DNA from: Lactiplantibacillus pentosus
Lineage (GTDB): Bacteria; Bacillota; Bacilli; Lactobacillales; Lactobacillaceae
Assembly (NCBI RefSeq): GCF_003641185.1
Contig: NZ_CP032757.1
Coordinates: forward strand, 434,001 to 498,000
Direction: 5' to 3'
DNA: 64,000 nt
Part shown: positions 16,475 to 26,018 of the stretch, piece after piece
Layout of the letters: every line of letters begins with the position of its first letter
How positions within the stretch are numbered: the first letter of the stretch is position 1
Notes under the pieces: model-generated
The model's database searches: none
Told to the model about the DNA's origin: nothing
Seen by the model: only the letters and a program-made list of their open reading frames with translations
Translations under genes and position numbers: made by a program

Positions 16475-17803
16475 GTGATTGAAGTTAGCATTTTGGATGG
16501 CATTGCACAATCGTTTTTTATTTATTTTGGGATAATTGTGGTATACAATTTTATTTTTGGTAATACTGGTGTGAAAAACATCGTTTATTCATTGATTTTG
16601 TTATTGATATTATCTTTAATAGGAATCTTTTTAGGCGACATTACATCATTTTTCTTAGCCTTAGGAATGATAATTAGAGAAAGACGAAAGCCAAAAATCA
16701 ATTATTACCATTTAAATGTTTTTTTGATGTTGTTATCAAGTCAAATCGTAGTTTTAGCACTGGCAGCTTATTTCAGTAGGGGATTGTTGTATCTTTTTCT
16801 TGACCTTCATCAAATCGCTGATTTATCAACACACAGCCATCTTTTTACTGGAGTTGAGATTGTTACGATGTGCATCATTGATCTTTTAGCGCTTCAATTT
16901 GGTCATGTCATGATAAAGCGGTATGCTGGATCGCTAGACATAAGTAATGACGGAGAAGTTAATAAGCATCTATTTACTATATTGTTGGCTGTTTTTGGAT
17001 CAATCGAGCTGCTACTACTAATTAGTAATTTTCAAGGAGTTACAGCTACAATTCAGTTAACGCTGTTATTAACATTTGTTTTAATGCTTGGTCTCATCAG
17101 TTGGCAAGCTTTAGAAACCACAAGAGTGTATATTTTGCAGAAAAAAGTCGCAACTGAGAAGCTCCAAAATGAACAGTTAGATAATTATCTTAAGAGTGTA
17201 GAGCACCAGTATTTGGAATTAAGAAAGTTTAAGCACGATTATAAAAATTTAATTGCTAGTCTAAATGCTCAAAATGATATCGGTGAGATTAAGGATTACT
17301 TGACTGATTATACAAATAGTAAAGCGTTTAAAATAACTTTAAATGATGGGAGTATCGCACGTATTCAGCATTTAAAAAATGATACATTACGTGGGTTAAT
17401 CGTCCAAAAGTTTTTTTATGCTAAACAATGTGATGTCAAGCTAAATATTGAAATAGGTGACACTGATTTTTATCTCGGTCATGGGGTTGCTGCAGCAATG
17501 CGTATCGTGGGTAACTTGTTGGATAATGCAATTGAACAAGCAAAATTAATGGCCGATAGAGCGGTGACAGTTGCTTTTAATGTAATTGAAAATACATCGG
17601 AAATTTCGATTAGTAATTCTGTTGGTTCAGATTTTAACCAGCACAAGATCTTTGAGACTGGCTATTCAACCAAGGGCAGCAATCGTGGCTTGGGCCTCGC
17701 AAATGTGCAAGAGCTTGTCGAACAGCAGCAGGGGTTCTATATGGAAATTGAAAGCACAAAAGGCTATGTCACAATGAGTTTAATTATTACGGAGGATAAC
17801 TAG
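16475..17803 (+). CDS. plnB: HPK10-type sensor histidine kinase (PlnB-like)
   Basis: This pheromone receptor kinase of 442 residues has six or seven membrane segments in about residues 1-220, then FKHDYKN (H-box), NLLDNAIEQ (N-box) and RGLGLANV (G-box). A GTG start follows AGGGGGAG. It lies behind the plnA relic and abuts the regulator gene, in the plnA-plnB-plnC order. It is closer to the remnant at 14281 than to the twin kinases at 8393 and 9811. The kinase looks intact even though both its pheromone and regulator genes carry frameshifts. Confidence 0.87.
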   Translation: MIEVSILDGIAQSFFIYFGIIVVYNFIFGNTGVKNIVYSLILLLILSLIGIFLGDITSFFLALGMIIRERRKPKINYYHLNVFLMLLSSQIVVLALAAYFSRGLLYLFLDLHQIADLSTHSHLFTGVEIVTMCIIDLLALQFGHVMIKRYAGSLDISNDGEVNKHLFTILLAVFGSIELLLLISNFQGVTATIQLTLLLTFVLMLGLISWQALETTRVYILQKKVATEKLQNEQLDNYLKSVEHQYLELRKFKHDYKNLIASLNAQNDIGEIKDYLTDYTNSKAFKITLNDGSIARIQHLKNDTLRGLIVQKFFYAKQCDVKLNIEIGDTDFYLGHGVAAAMRIVGNLLDNAIEQAKLMADRAVTVAFNVIENTSEISISNSVGSDFNQHKIFETGYSTKGSNRGLGLANVQELVEQQQGFYMEIESTKGYVTMSLIITEDN

Positions 17804-18551
17804 GTGTTACCGGTTTATATATTAGAAGATAATGAAGCTCAAAGAAGCGAATATACAAGTATCATAAACAATACCATCATGATTGAAGAATATGATATGC
17901 AATTGGCAGTAGCAACTGACGATCCACAAGTTTTGCTAGACAGCATTGCAAGCTCTGAAGAAGGGTTGTTTTTTCTGGATATGGAAATTGGCAGTCAGCC
18001 CCAAGCAGGCCTGAATCTCGCAGATGATGTTCGCCATCGATTGCCGTTTGCCCAAATTGTATTCATTACCACTCATGAGGAGTTGTCCTTTTTAACGTTA
18101 GAACGGCGCATTGCACCACTAGATTATATTTTGAAAGAACAAGGTCCAGATACTGTTAAGACGAAAATAGAAGCGGATATTCGTGCAACTATAGATATTC
18201 TTAAGTCGGAAGCGGAAGAACACAAGAATATTTTGGGATATAAGATTGGAACGCGCTTTTTTTTCAGTCCCTATCAAAGATGTTATTATGCTAAGTACTA
18301 GTAAAGAACGGCCTGGTATCGTGAGATTGACTGCTATAAATAAAGTGGCCGATTTTCCCGGTAATTTAAATAGTTTTGAAGGTAAATATAGTGACTTCTT
18401 TAGGTGTGATAAAAGTACATTAGTTAATCTGGATCATTTTCGTAGTTTTGATTACCAGAGAAAAGAGCTAACCATGATAGATGGTATCAAGTGCAGCGTT
18501 TCGCATAGAAAATCGCGGGAACTAAATAAAATTTTAAAAGAGGATGAGTAG
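17804..18551 (+). pseudogene. plnC: LytTR response regulator (PlnC-like) with a frameshift in a T8 run
   Basis: The first frame gives a full receiver domain with FFLDMEIG and ITTHEE, up to IGTRFF near 18255. Eight consecutive T (18257-18264) then shift reading out of frame and stop at 18301. Removing one T restores SVPIKDVIMLSTSKE and a complete LytTR domain (FRCDKSTLVNL, RKSRELNKIL) to 18551. The product as read is a receiver with no DNA-binding domain. It could be a true mutation, a homopolymer base-call error, or a slippage-switched gene. Confidence 0.85.
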
Positions 18552-18745
18552 CCTTCCTGGTTATTCAGAAAAAAGAGTTGTTACTTGTTGGTGGGTTTAA
18601 ATGTAAAATTTTGCTCGAAAAATCACTGTGAAAAAGCGTTGTCGTGTATGGAAATTATAGAGATTAATATGTCTATATTGAATGGGTAGGCGACATCCAA
18701 TATGGAACTGATAACTGTTGATTGTATTCAAAGGGGATATTAGAT

Positions 18746-18913
18746 ATGACCAAAAAAATCAGTATTGGACTGTGTGTATTTTTATTCGTGTTTATGGTGG
18801 TAACTTGGATTGTCTATCGAGAACTGCCATCTGAACTGGATGTGTTATTATTTTTTATTTTCTTAGCAGACAGTCTCAGGTTAACATTCAATGGCAAGAG
18901 CGTTCAGAAATAG
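18746..18913 (+). CDS. 55-residue two-TM peptide
   Basis: The ATG at 18746 lies behind AAAGGGGAT. The product has a basic N-terminus, one helix (about 6-23), an acidic loop (ELPSELD) and a second helix (about 31-43). It resembles in form the 61-residue peptide at 7333. It lies 195 bp after the regulator and before a terminator. Not recognised; possibly a small immunity-type membrane peptide. Confidence 0.55.
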   Translation: MTKKISIGLCVFLFVFMVVTWIVYRELPSELDVLLFFIFLADSLRLTFNGKSVQK

Positions 18914-18984
18914 CCGATAAAAACCATACTTTGTTTGTAGGCAGTAAATGCTGCAACTGATCGTGCGGCTTTATGTTTATTGCA

Positions 18985-19037
18985 AAAGAGTGTCTCAAGC
19001 TTCTCAAAAACCGAGAAGTTCGGGACACTCTTTTTGT
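18985..19037 (+). terminator. strong Rho-independent terminator
   Basis: GAGTGTCTCAAGCTTCTC pairs with GAGAAGTTCGGGACACTC over AAAAACC, followed by TTTTT. Confidence 0.85.
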
Positions 19038-19535
19038 ATTGGAAATAATCTGAAAAGCATCAACCAATACGGTCAGCTATTTACTGCTTACACGGAATCG
19101 CCCTGTCCTTAACAATTAAATCGGGCAATCTCTCATTTCTATTTAATCGTCGATGGCTAATAAACATTACTGTCTATTTTTATCACTGATAAGTATAATT
19201 GCTATTTAATATATAGAACACTTGGAAACAAGCAGTATCAGCGATTCAAGACGGTTGATTTTTAGTTTGATTAGTTATCTTAATCGGATGATTAGATTAA
19301 AATATATTGACAACTTTATAATCTAGTTTTAATGTTAATAACATCTAAAAGCTACTTACGATCCAAGTTACAGTGTTAGTCGTGCAAGAACGGGATGGGG
19401 TAGGTAGTGGATGTAAAGGCGGGCGCCACATTTCAGATTAGCTGGTTTGTGTTTAGTGTTCATTTTGATGAGCGCCACTGATTTAAGGAACCAGCAATGT
19501 CTGCCTTGGATGCAAAAGGGAAAGGGGGTGGTGCT
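19038..19535. other. AT-rich intergenic stretch
   Basis: No gene is seen. A possible -35 TTGACA occurs near 19308 in very AT-rich sequence, which may hold the promoter of the MFS gene. Confidence 0.3.
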
Positions 19536-20702
19536 GTGGAAAGAGAACGCGTAGAGCTACAACTAGCAACTTCAAAATTTTCGTCGCTGGTCGGTACCAG
19601 TATTTTCAACGTATTTATTAATGTGTGGGTGATTGACACATTTGGATCGGCACGGGTGTTGTCGCACGTCTTAAGTATTGCCGGTGTTTCATCGCTGCTA
19701 TTTTCGTTTCTAGGGGCCACGATTTCCAAAAAGCTTTATTTCATTAAGGCCATCAGGTACGCGGATGGGCTGTCGGCAATCTTTTGTTTAATTGCCGATG
19801 TGTTGCTGCTGACCACTAATTATCGACTGCCGATATTGTTGGCATTAGTCTTTACCTTGAATATGAACGTCGCGATGACTGGGCCGTCACTGAAAAGATT
19901 GATTGGTATCGCCGTATCGAAGGATAGAATCATCGGGTTTAATGCTGTGATAAGTACGGGGACAGAAACAATCAAGGTGGTTATGCCGATGCTAACCACG
20001 TTCCTTTACACCAATCATTGGCTGTCGCTAATTGGGACGATTACCTTGAATGGTATCTCGTTTTTTATTTCATTTTTATTTATCCGTGGCATCTGGTGTG
20101 AGTCTGAATCATTATCAGATGGGAACGGGGTGACCTATAAATCGGCTTTCGTCTATATGCTTAAAGCGCCCTTACTAGCCTACTTGATCATCGCTGGTTT
20201 TTTCTCGAACATCTTTTTGTCGGGATACACGCTAATTATTCCAACGATCGCGATTAATAATTTTCATGATCATTCTTTATATGGCTTAATCGTGAGCATT
20301 GAATCCGCTGCGGCAATTTTAGGGTTGCTTTCGATTCGATATATCCATATTGATGAGCAAATATCGCGAGAGCGTTGGGGGCTAATCGTTGGTGGGCTCA
20401 GCGTGGGTGTCACTGGCATCTTTCTAACAAAAGAGGCGTTCATGCTGACTTCGTTCATACTTGGATTCTTCTATGCCAGGTATAATGTCGGCTTGCAAAG
20501 CTATATCCAAATTAATGTGAGAAATGAACTCATCGGTTATTTCTTTTCAATGATTTTTATCTGTGCGAGTATCGCAGTTCCAATCGGGAGCACGCTTTTC
20601 GGGTTGATTATCGACCAACATGCCATCGAAGCGCTGGCAATCATTAGTGCTGGCATTACCGTCATTAATGCGATTTGGTTCGTGTTGATCAGTAGACGAT
20701 GA
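19536..20702 (+). CDS. MFS-type efflux transporter next to ATP-grasp ligases
   Basis: This is a 12-helix major facilitator protein of about 388 residues, lacking a cleavable signal. The GTG at 19536 is preferred because AAGGGGGTGG lies about 5 bp upstream; an ATG at 19497 is weaker. The protein resembles small drug or peptide exporters. Its setting, 391 bp before two ATP-grasp ligases on the same strand, is like bacilysin-type loci where a ligase and an MFS exporter are paired. Export of the ligase product is an inference. Confidence 0.8.
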   Translation: MERERVELQLATSKFSSLVGTSIFNVFINVWVIDTFGSARVLSHVLSIAGVSSLLFSFLGATISKKLYFIKAIRYADGLSAIFCLIADVLLLTTNYRLPILLALVFTLNMNVAMTGPSLKRLIGIAVSKDRIIGFNAVISTGTETIKVVMPMLTTFLYTNHWLSLIGTITLNGISFFISFLFIRGIWCESESLSDGNGVTYKSAFVYMLKAPLLAYLIIAGFFSNIFLSGYTLIIPTIAINNFHDHSLYGLIVSIESAAAILGLLSIRYIHIDEQISRERWGLIVGGLSVGVTGIFLTKEAFMLTSFILGFFYARYNVGLQSYIQINVRNELIGYFFSMIFICASIAVPIGSTLFGLIIDQHAIEALAIISAGITVINAIWFVLISRR

Positions 20703-21093
20703 TTCCAAATTGGTGTCAGGCTGAATGAGGTGAGAATTGGACTGTCGGCTGTTCCCGCAGTAGCCCCGATATTGAGCAAGGGTGATAGAACCAGCTTGTG
20801 GTGGCGTGAAAGGTGCTGGTGGCGCATATGCTGGTAGCGCGCGATTGATGCCGTACTTTGTTGAGGTAAATCTGTGGTGGGTGGCAGAAAGTCGGAAATA
20901 TAAAATCGATTGGGTTTCAATTACATAAATAATTTGTCAAAGTCAACATTGATGTTCTGAAAATGAGTCATGAAGCGATTCGATACTGAATTAAAAAGAT
21001 GGACACGACATAACGGAATTGATGACGGTCGCAAAACCAAGCGACGGGTCGTAACACGTTAAAACTATTTGCTGAAGTGAGGAGGTTGATATA
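20703..21093. other. intergenic stretch without a recognised gene
   Basis: No supported gene is seen. Several ACGG-containing short repeats occur near 21012-21047, but their spacing (about 11 and 20 bp) does not fit the pln-type promoters. Confidence 0.3.
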
Positions 21094-22245
21094 ATGAGAA
21101 AACAAGTTTTAGTTATCCAAGGCGCCGACTACACGCATCGGTCACTAGCGCCGTACGTTGACGTCAGTATTATCTGTACGAAGGCACATGCTGAGACCTT
21201 AGCTGCTAAGCAATACCGGCATGTTTTTATTGTGGATGATCTAGCTGATTTCGATGAGATTGAAAAGTTGAACCTCGGCGATTTTAGCTTTGACTTTGTC
21301 TATTCGTTCTCGGAAAGTTATCAGCAGTTGGCCGCCAAGATTGCCGATACCTATGCCATTGCGGGCTTTACGGAGGATGATATTCGTTTCTTGAATGACA
21401 AGCATCATGTTCGTAATCGGCTAGATGAAGTCGGGTTAAGTCACTGTAAAAGCCGATCAGTTCATTCTAAACAACAGATTCTGAATTTGATCAGCGCCTT
21501 TAATTATCCGTTTATTCTCAAGCCTGATCATGGTATTGGCGGCCATGGCGTGCGAAAGATTAACTCATTACAGGATTTGCAGGATCTAGATATAGAAGAT
21601 TTATCAGATTATGTCATGGAGACGTTTATTGATGGCACAGAATACAGTGTTGAAACTTTTTCAAACTTAGGCCAACATCACGTCTTGAACGTGACGGAAA
21701 AGATCAAAGATTCAAATATGAATGAAGTCGGGCACATTATTCCCGCGCGCTTAACGGCTGATGAGACGCAACGAATTGCCGCGTACATGACGCAAATAAA
21801 TGATGCGTTAGGAATCAAGTCAGGGGTTGGGCATACTGAAATTATTGTGACTAAAGACGGCCATATTGAACTAGTCGAAACACACATCAGAATGGGTGGT
21901 GGCATGATGGGCGTCTTGATGAACAACGTCTATCACTGTGACGTTGTCGCTTGTTGGGGAGATATGATTGCCGATAACAAATCCGTGAGTCACCTTCCTG
22001 ATTGGAATGGCAGCTACAGTTCAATTATGTCAGTTTTCCCGACCAAACGTGGCGTGATTACGCGGCTGGACGTTCCGAATGATGACTCTTTTAAGACGAT
22101 AATTCGAAAGCAGGTCGGTGATACTGTGGACGACATTGATAATCAGAATCGAATTCTTCAAATGATGGGCACAGATACCGACCCAGATCGGCTAAAAATG
22201 AATTTATTGCATCGGCTCAAGCAAGTCATTGTGGAAATCGGGTGA
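21094..22245 (+). CDS. ATP-grasp ligase 1 (carboxylate-amine ligase type)
   Basis: This 383-residue cytosolic enzyme has an ATP-grasp fold, which joins a carboxylate to an amine through an acyl-phosphate. FILKPDHGIGGHGVRKI (around 148-164) is the ATP-binding lysine and glycine-rich loop. METFIDGTEYSVE marks the adenine-contacting strand, and VETHIRMGGGMMG the metal-binding Glu and Arg region. A GAGGAGG site precedes the ATG. It lies just before a second ATP-grasp gene with a 4-bp gap. The type is close to L-amino-acid ligases and carbamoyl-phosphate-synthase-like ligases. The substrates are unknown. Confidence 0.85.
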   Translation: MRKQVLVIQGADYTHRSLAPYVDVSIICTKAHAETLAAKQYRHVFIVDDLADFDEIEKLNLGDFSFDFVYSFSESYQQLAAKIADTYAIAGFTEDDIRFLNDKHHVRNRLDEVGLSHCKSRSVHSKQQILNLISAFNYPFILKPDHGIGGHGVRKINSLQDLQDLDIEDLSDYVMETFIDGTEYSVETFSNLGQHHVLNVTEKIKDSNMNEVGHIIPARLTADETQRIAAYMTQINDALGIKSGVGHTEIIVTKDGHIELVETHIRMGGGMMGVLMNNVYHCDVVACWGDMIADNKSVSHLPDWNGSYSSIMSVFPTKRGVITRLDVPNDDSFKTIIRKQVGDTVDDIDNQNRILQMMGTDTDPDRLKMNLLHRLKQVIVEIG

Positions 22246-22249
22246 TGGT

Positions 22250-23470
22250 ATGGAAATTGTTATTTTGGCGAACCTGTCGATAGCGACCTTAAGACTTGAT
22301 GAATGGTTAACGGCAGATGATAATCACTATGACGTGGTGACGACCAGTAAGAAACGGGCGGAATATGCGGCCGCCAATTTTGCCGCCAACGTAACCCTGA
22401 CTTATGTAGATGATTGGTATGCGGAAGCAGCGCTAGTCGGACAGATCCGACGCATTAACGACCATAATCGAATTCAGAAGATTATTTCGTTTAGAGAAAG
22501 AGATGTGCTAATTGCGGCTAGGTTGAGAAAGTTATTCAAGGTGCCTGGTCAGCGCATTGAAAACGCGATTTTGTATCGTGATAAAGTCAAAATGAAAAGC
22601 TACCTGCGTGAACATGGCATTCCAGTGACTGATTTTCAGGCGATTGACGATTTACTGGATGCGCTCTGTTTTATTGAGGCACATGAAAACAAGTATCCGT
22701 TTGTCATTAAACCCGTTTCAGGCGGCGGCTCTGCGGATACGAGCGTCGTTCACAATGTCGCTGAAGTGATGGCAGCGGTGGCCCATCATTCTGGAGAGTC
22801 GCAAATGATTGAATCCTTTGTTGACGGGAAGATGTACCATATTGATGTCTTGCGAGTTGATCATCAAGTCCGATACATTTCGACGGGAAGATACCTGACC
22901 GACTGCTTGGCCTTTCAGCACGGGGTGTCCACAGCGTCTGCTTTTTTACCGTATCGCACGAGCGAATCAAGTCGAATACTAGCATTCGCCAATGCAACGC
23001 TGGACGTGATGCCGGTTGAAAAAGACGCAATCTTCCATATTGAAGTGTTTGAAAATTCAGCGGGGCAACTCGTTCTCTGTGAAATTGCCTGTCGGGCTGG
23101 GGGCGGCAGAATTGTGCCGTTGATTGAGCATAATAGTCATATTAATCTCTACAAAGAACTGTTGGTACATCAAATCGAACGCGATGAGTTAAGTGATTTG
23201 CGTGAAGGCCAGATGCATAATGATAAATATGTGGGCTTTGTGCTGACGGCGCCACGCCAAGGAACAGTAGTGGCGGCGCCCAAGCAAGTTCCGTTTGAGT
23301 ATGTCGATGACTACGAGATTTACACTCAAGCGGGTACGGTGTATGGTGTTCCGAATTCCTCGGTCTTTGCAACCGCATTTTTTGATGTGCACGGCAGCAG
23401 TGTCGATGAAGTGAGCGAGAAACTGGCAGCGGTCGATAATTGGATGCAGCATAATTTGGCGTATCAGTAG
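22250..23470 (+). CDS. ATP-grasp ligase 2
   Basis: This is a second ATP-grasp enzyme of about 406 residues, starting 4 bp after the first ligase stops and thus probably translationally coupled. FVIKPVSGGGSADTSVV is the ATP-binding lysine and glycine loop, MIESFVDGKMYHID the hinge strand, and FHIEVFENSAG with CEIACRAGGGRIV the metal-binding region. It is only distantly like ligase 1, so the two likely act on different steps or substrates, for example in making a tripeptide-like or doubly conjugated product. Confidence 0.85.
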   Translation: MEIVILANLSIATLRLDEWLTADDNHYDVVTTSKKRAEYAAANFAANVTLTYVDDWYAEAALVGQIRRINDHNRIQKIISFRERDVLIAARLRKLFKVPGQRIENAILYRDKVKMKSYLREHGIPVTDFQAIDDLLDALCFIEAHENKYPFVIKPVSGGGSADTSVVHNVAEVMAAVAHHSGESQMIESFVDGKMYHIDVLRVDHQVRYISTGRYLTDCLAFQHGVSTASAFLPYRTSESSRILAFANATLDVMPVEKDAIFHIEVFENSAGQLVLCEIACRAGGGRIVPLIEHNSHINLYKELLVHQIERDELSDLREGQMHNDKYVGFVLTAPRQGTVVAAPKQVPFEYVDDYEIYTQAGTVYGVPNSSVFATAFFDVHGSSVDEVSEKLAAVDNWMQHNLAYQ

Positions 23471-23569
23471 CTGTTTTGCGTATGCTGCGGGAGCCGATGA
23501 GTACCCCGGAAAGCTTGGGCAGGGCGTCAGACCCAGGCAAGTAATGATTAAAATAATCCGATGTTTAAG

Positions 23570-23606
23570 CGGCTTCATCGTCTTTATTGGCGATGAAGCC
23601 GTTTTT
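23570..23606 (+). terminator. terminator of the ATP-grasp unit
   Basis: CGGCTTCATCG (23570-23580) pairs exactly with CGATGAAGCCG (23591-23601), followed by TTTTT. Confidence 0.85.
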
Positions 23607-23776
23607 GAATGGCCTGCTCAATTTAACTGGAAAAAAGTGGCTTTTCTGGGCAAGGTTGATTTTGTCTAAGCGTCACGATTCGTGCACTAGCATGTCTCAA
23701 TCGCAAGCTGTTCTCATTTAGCGGTACAGTTTTTTATGACGATTGCTTTCCAGTGAGGCCCAAATAATCACGATCA

Positions 23777-24607
23777 TCAACCAATTTTATTTTCGTTATC
23801 CAAGATGTGCAATAGTTTCCATCGTTTAGAGATTAAGATAAACGTGGCAATGCCAATAAATAGCGCATCTAAAAAGAGGCCCTTTAGCAGTGCTTCTACG
23901 GGCCCGTTGATGACGCTTGGGGCTGAATTAACGCCTTGAGAATAGAAACTAGAGAAATCAATCAACCAATGGACACCAATCGCCCCCAGCAAATTGCCAG
24001 TTGTTAAATAGATTGCGGCAAGTAACAGACCTAGCCCAATCACGTAGAGCACCTGGCAGAATACGGACCACACGGGTTGGGATAACAGATTGGTCAAGTG
24101 CATTGCGGCAAAGATAAGAGCCGCAGCAATCATTGCAGCAATCATTGCAGCGATGGTGGCGCGCATGGTGGTGAACTGTTTAAGGCATCGCGATAGAAGC
24201 GTCGTAAATATTATGCCGCGAAACGTGTATTCTTCAGTTATCGCGACAATCAATGAAAGCAGTAATGAAATTAAAAATTGATTCAGATGATTCCGAAAGA
24301 AAATAAGCAGAACGATTATCGTTAGCTCTAAAGGCACCCCGTTTTTTCTTAATTCTGACATGGTGTTGGTGGGCAATAAGCGAATGTGCTGTTTGATATA
24401 CAACCGATTCAGGATGAGTACTGCGAGTAACATCAGCGACTCCGTAACGATCACCTGGACTGGACCAGCATGCATGCCAAAGACAGCCGTCAAAGGAGGC
24501 ATTAAGAAAAGCGTGATTAGATAGCAAGCGACTGTGATTGCGACTTTGATGAATGGCATAGCTGAATTTTCATCCTCCTTAAATGCTGATAGTTGAAACA
24601 AAACCAT
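23777..24607 (-). CDS. CPBP/Abi-type membrane protease
   Basis: This 276-residue polytopic membrane protein carries all three CPBP motifs: EEYTFRGIIF (motif 1), AAMHLTNL (motif 2) and GVHWLIDF (motif 3). It is the only CPBP gene on the reverse strand in the island. A run of repeated Ala-Ala-Met-Ile units (residues around 150-165) is encoded by a short direct repeat of GCAATCATT near 24125-24150. Self-immunity or membrane-protein processing are both possible. Confidence 0.82.
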   Translation of the reverse strand: MVLFQLSAFKEDENSAMPFIKVAITVACYLITLFLMPPLTAVFGMHAGPVQVIVTESLMLLAVLILNRLYIKQHIRLLPTNTMSELRKNGVPLELTIIVLLIFFRNHLNQFLISLLLSLIVAITEEYTFRGIIFTTLLSRCLKQFTTMRATIAAMIAAMIAAALIFAAMHLTNLLSQPVWSVFCQVLYVIGLGLLLAAIYLTTGNLLGAIGVHWLIDFSSFYSQGVNSAPSVINGPVEALLKGLFLDALFIGIATFILISKRWKLLHILDNENKIG

Positions 24608-24990
24608 TATATTTCAATTTTAAATCAGCTGGTTGAAAAAATTATAAAAGTAAACAAATGTCCGGTTAACGTGAATGCAGGGCGCACTTCGTCATAAAAT
24701 GACACGATTTCAAGGTTTAAACGCAAATCGCTGTGTTACGTCACAACTGAAACCTGACCATACTAGGGCTGAATACGATATTGCCACGTCAAAATGATCA
24801 ATTGGACTTTTAACTGTTTGCCAGGGGGGTAACAGGGGGTGGCTTGAAAAATGGGCGTATAACCTGACAAAACACGTTACTTAGCATATTGACCGCTCCT
24901 GCTTGCACATAACTAGGGCAGCAGTTGTTAACCTCACTTTTTATGACTTATACATCTTATCGTTAGGAAGATGTATTGGTGGTAGCGCCG
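24608..24990. other. intergenic stretch without a recognised gene
   Basis: Only short frames occur, none with a double-glycine leader or a good ribosome site. The right part leads into a pln-type promoter. Confidence 0.35.
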
Positions 24991-24994
24991 AGAT

Positions 24995-25061
24995 GACGAT
25001 TAACTGGCATAATGCTACGTTACTATTTTTTTGTTAGAAACAGTGACGGGTGAGTTACAAT
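24995..25061 (+). promoter_or_regulatory. pln-type regulated promoter 4
   Basis: GACGATTAA (24995-25003) and TACGTTACT (25016-25024) are spaced 21 bp. TACAAT (25056-25061) lies at the -10 distance seen in the other three copies, within 1 bp. Confidence 0.7.
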
Positions 25062-25141
25062 TTTAGCTATAATCGATAAAGTTTCAGCCATTAGCCACAC
25101 TTGGGGAGTGAGATGACAGTGATATTGCCGATTCCTAGGTC

Positions 25142-25228
25142 GAGGATGCTTTGAAGGCTGACGTTGTGCGGATGACTATGGATGCGATGATGGAATTTAT
25201 AGGTCAAAGTGGTTGGGATAGTTCGTAA
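25142..25228 (+). pseudogene. possible decayed small ORF
   Basis: Between promoter 4 and the CPBP gene, a frame reads VEDALKADVVRMTMDAMM then EFIGQSGWDSS and TAA at 25226. A TAG lies directly upstream and there is no start near a ribosome site. It could be the end of a lost gene, for example a bacteriocin or small immunity peptide, but it may be chance. Confidence 0.2.
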
Positions 25229-25278
25229 GAATGGGCGCGACGTGGTACGCCTGTTTCAGGATGCAAGGAGAATGTTGA

Positions 25279-25947
25279 ATGTTAATCAAGACGGGAAGAT
25301 GGATTAAGAAGGCCTTCATCGGGATATTGCTCTTTATGTTAGTTCAAGTCCCTGTTTTGGCAGATGGCTATTGGCCTTGGTGGGGAGAGACTCAGAGCGA
25401 CGTTCAGGTGTGGCAACATTGGGGTGCCCTGATAGGCTTAACCGTAGTTGTGGGAATTGTGCTCCTCATAATTTATAAAAAAGTCAATTTTGAGGATATG
25501 AGCGTTAAAAAAATAACAGGATCGATGGCTGTAAAAGCGATGGTGGTTGCAATCATCCTCGTATTGCTTGAAATGGTCATTGCCGTGGTCTTTTCGAAAC
25601 AACCTGAGTCAGAAAACTATGAAATTGTTCAGTTGATCCGTAGCCCACTGGGAATCCTAACGCTAGTCTCTAGCAATATCGTGAGTCCAGTACTTGAAGA
25701 ACTGTTATTTCGAGGTGTGATTCAAAGTGTTTTGCGTGAATCATTACCTGGCGTTCTGGCTATCATACTGACGAATATATTATTTGCTTTGGGGCATGGC
25801 TATCAGCTGGGAAGTACATTGGGGATTTTTGTCGTCGGCTGCGGTTGCTCGTGGTTATTGATCAAAACTAAAAATTTGAGCGTGCCCATACTGAGTCATA
25901 TGACGATTAATTGGCTGGTCACACTTATCAATCTGGTGGCGATATAG
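25279..25947 (+). CDS. CPBP/Abi-type membrane protease
   Basis: The protein has 222 residues. A hydrophobic N-terminal segment resembling a signal (ends VLADGYW) is followed by about five more helices. CPBP motifs are EELLFRGVIQ (motif 1), ALGHGYQ (motif 2) and LSHMTINW (motif 3). AAGGAG lies about 10 bp before the ATG. It stands downstream of pln-type promoter 4, so its expression probably follows the same peptide signal as the genes at 4149 and 5329. Confidence 0.83.
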   Translation: MLIKTGRWIKKAFIGILLFMLVQVPVLADGYWPWWGETQSDVQVWQHWGALIGLTVVVGIVLLIIYKKVNFEDMSVKKITGSMAVKAMVVAIILVLLEMVIAVVFSKQPESENYEIVQLIRSPLGILTLVSSNIVSPVLEELLFRGVIQSVLRESLPGVLAIILTNILFALGHGYQLGSTLGIFVVGCGCSWLLIKTKNLSVPILSHMTINWLVTLINLVAI

Positions 25948-26018
25948 TTGGTAGCTGAAATAACTGGATTTTGATAAATCGATTATTGCCAGTCAGTGTT
26001 TGCAGTCATCGGTTAAGA

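Noticed and set aside
23142..23578. Reverse frames over the end of ATP-grasp ligase 2
   Set aside because: They cross the terminator hairpin at 23570-23606 and overlap a clear enzyme domain.
24125..24155. Short direct repeats GCAATCATT inside the reverse CPBP gene
   Set aside because: They encode a repeated Ala-Met-Ile run within a membrane helix and look like a small in-frame duplication, not a separate element.
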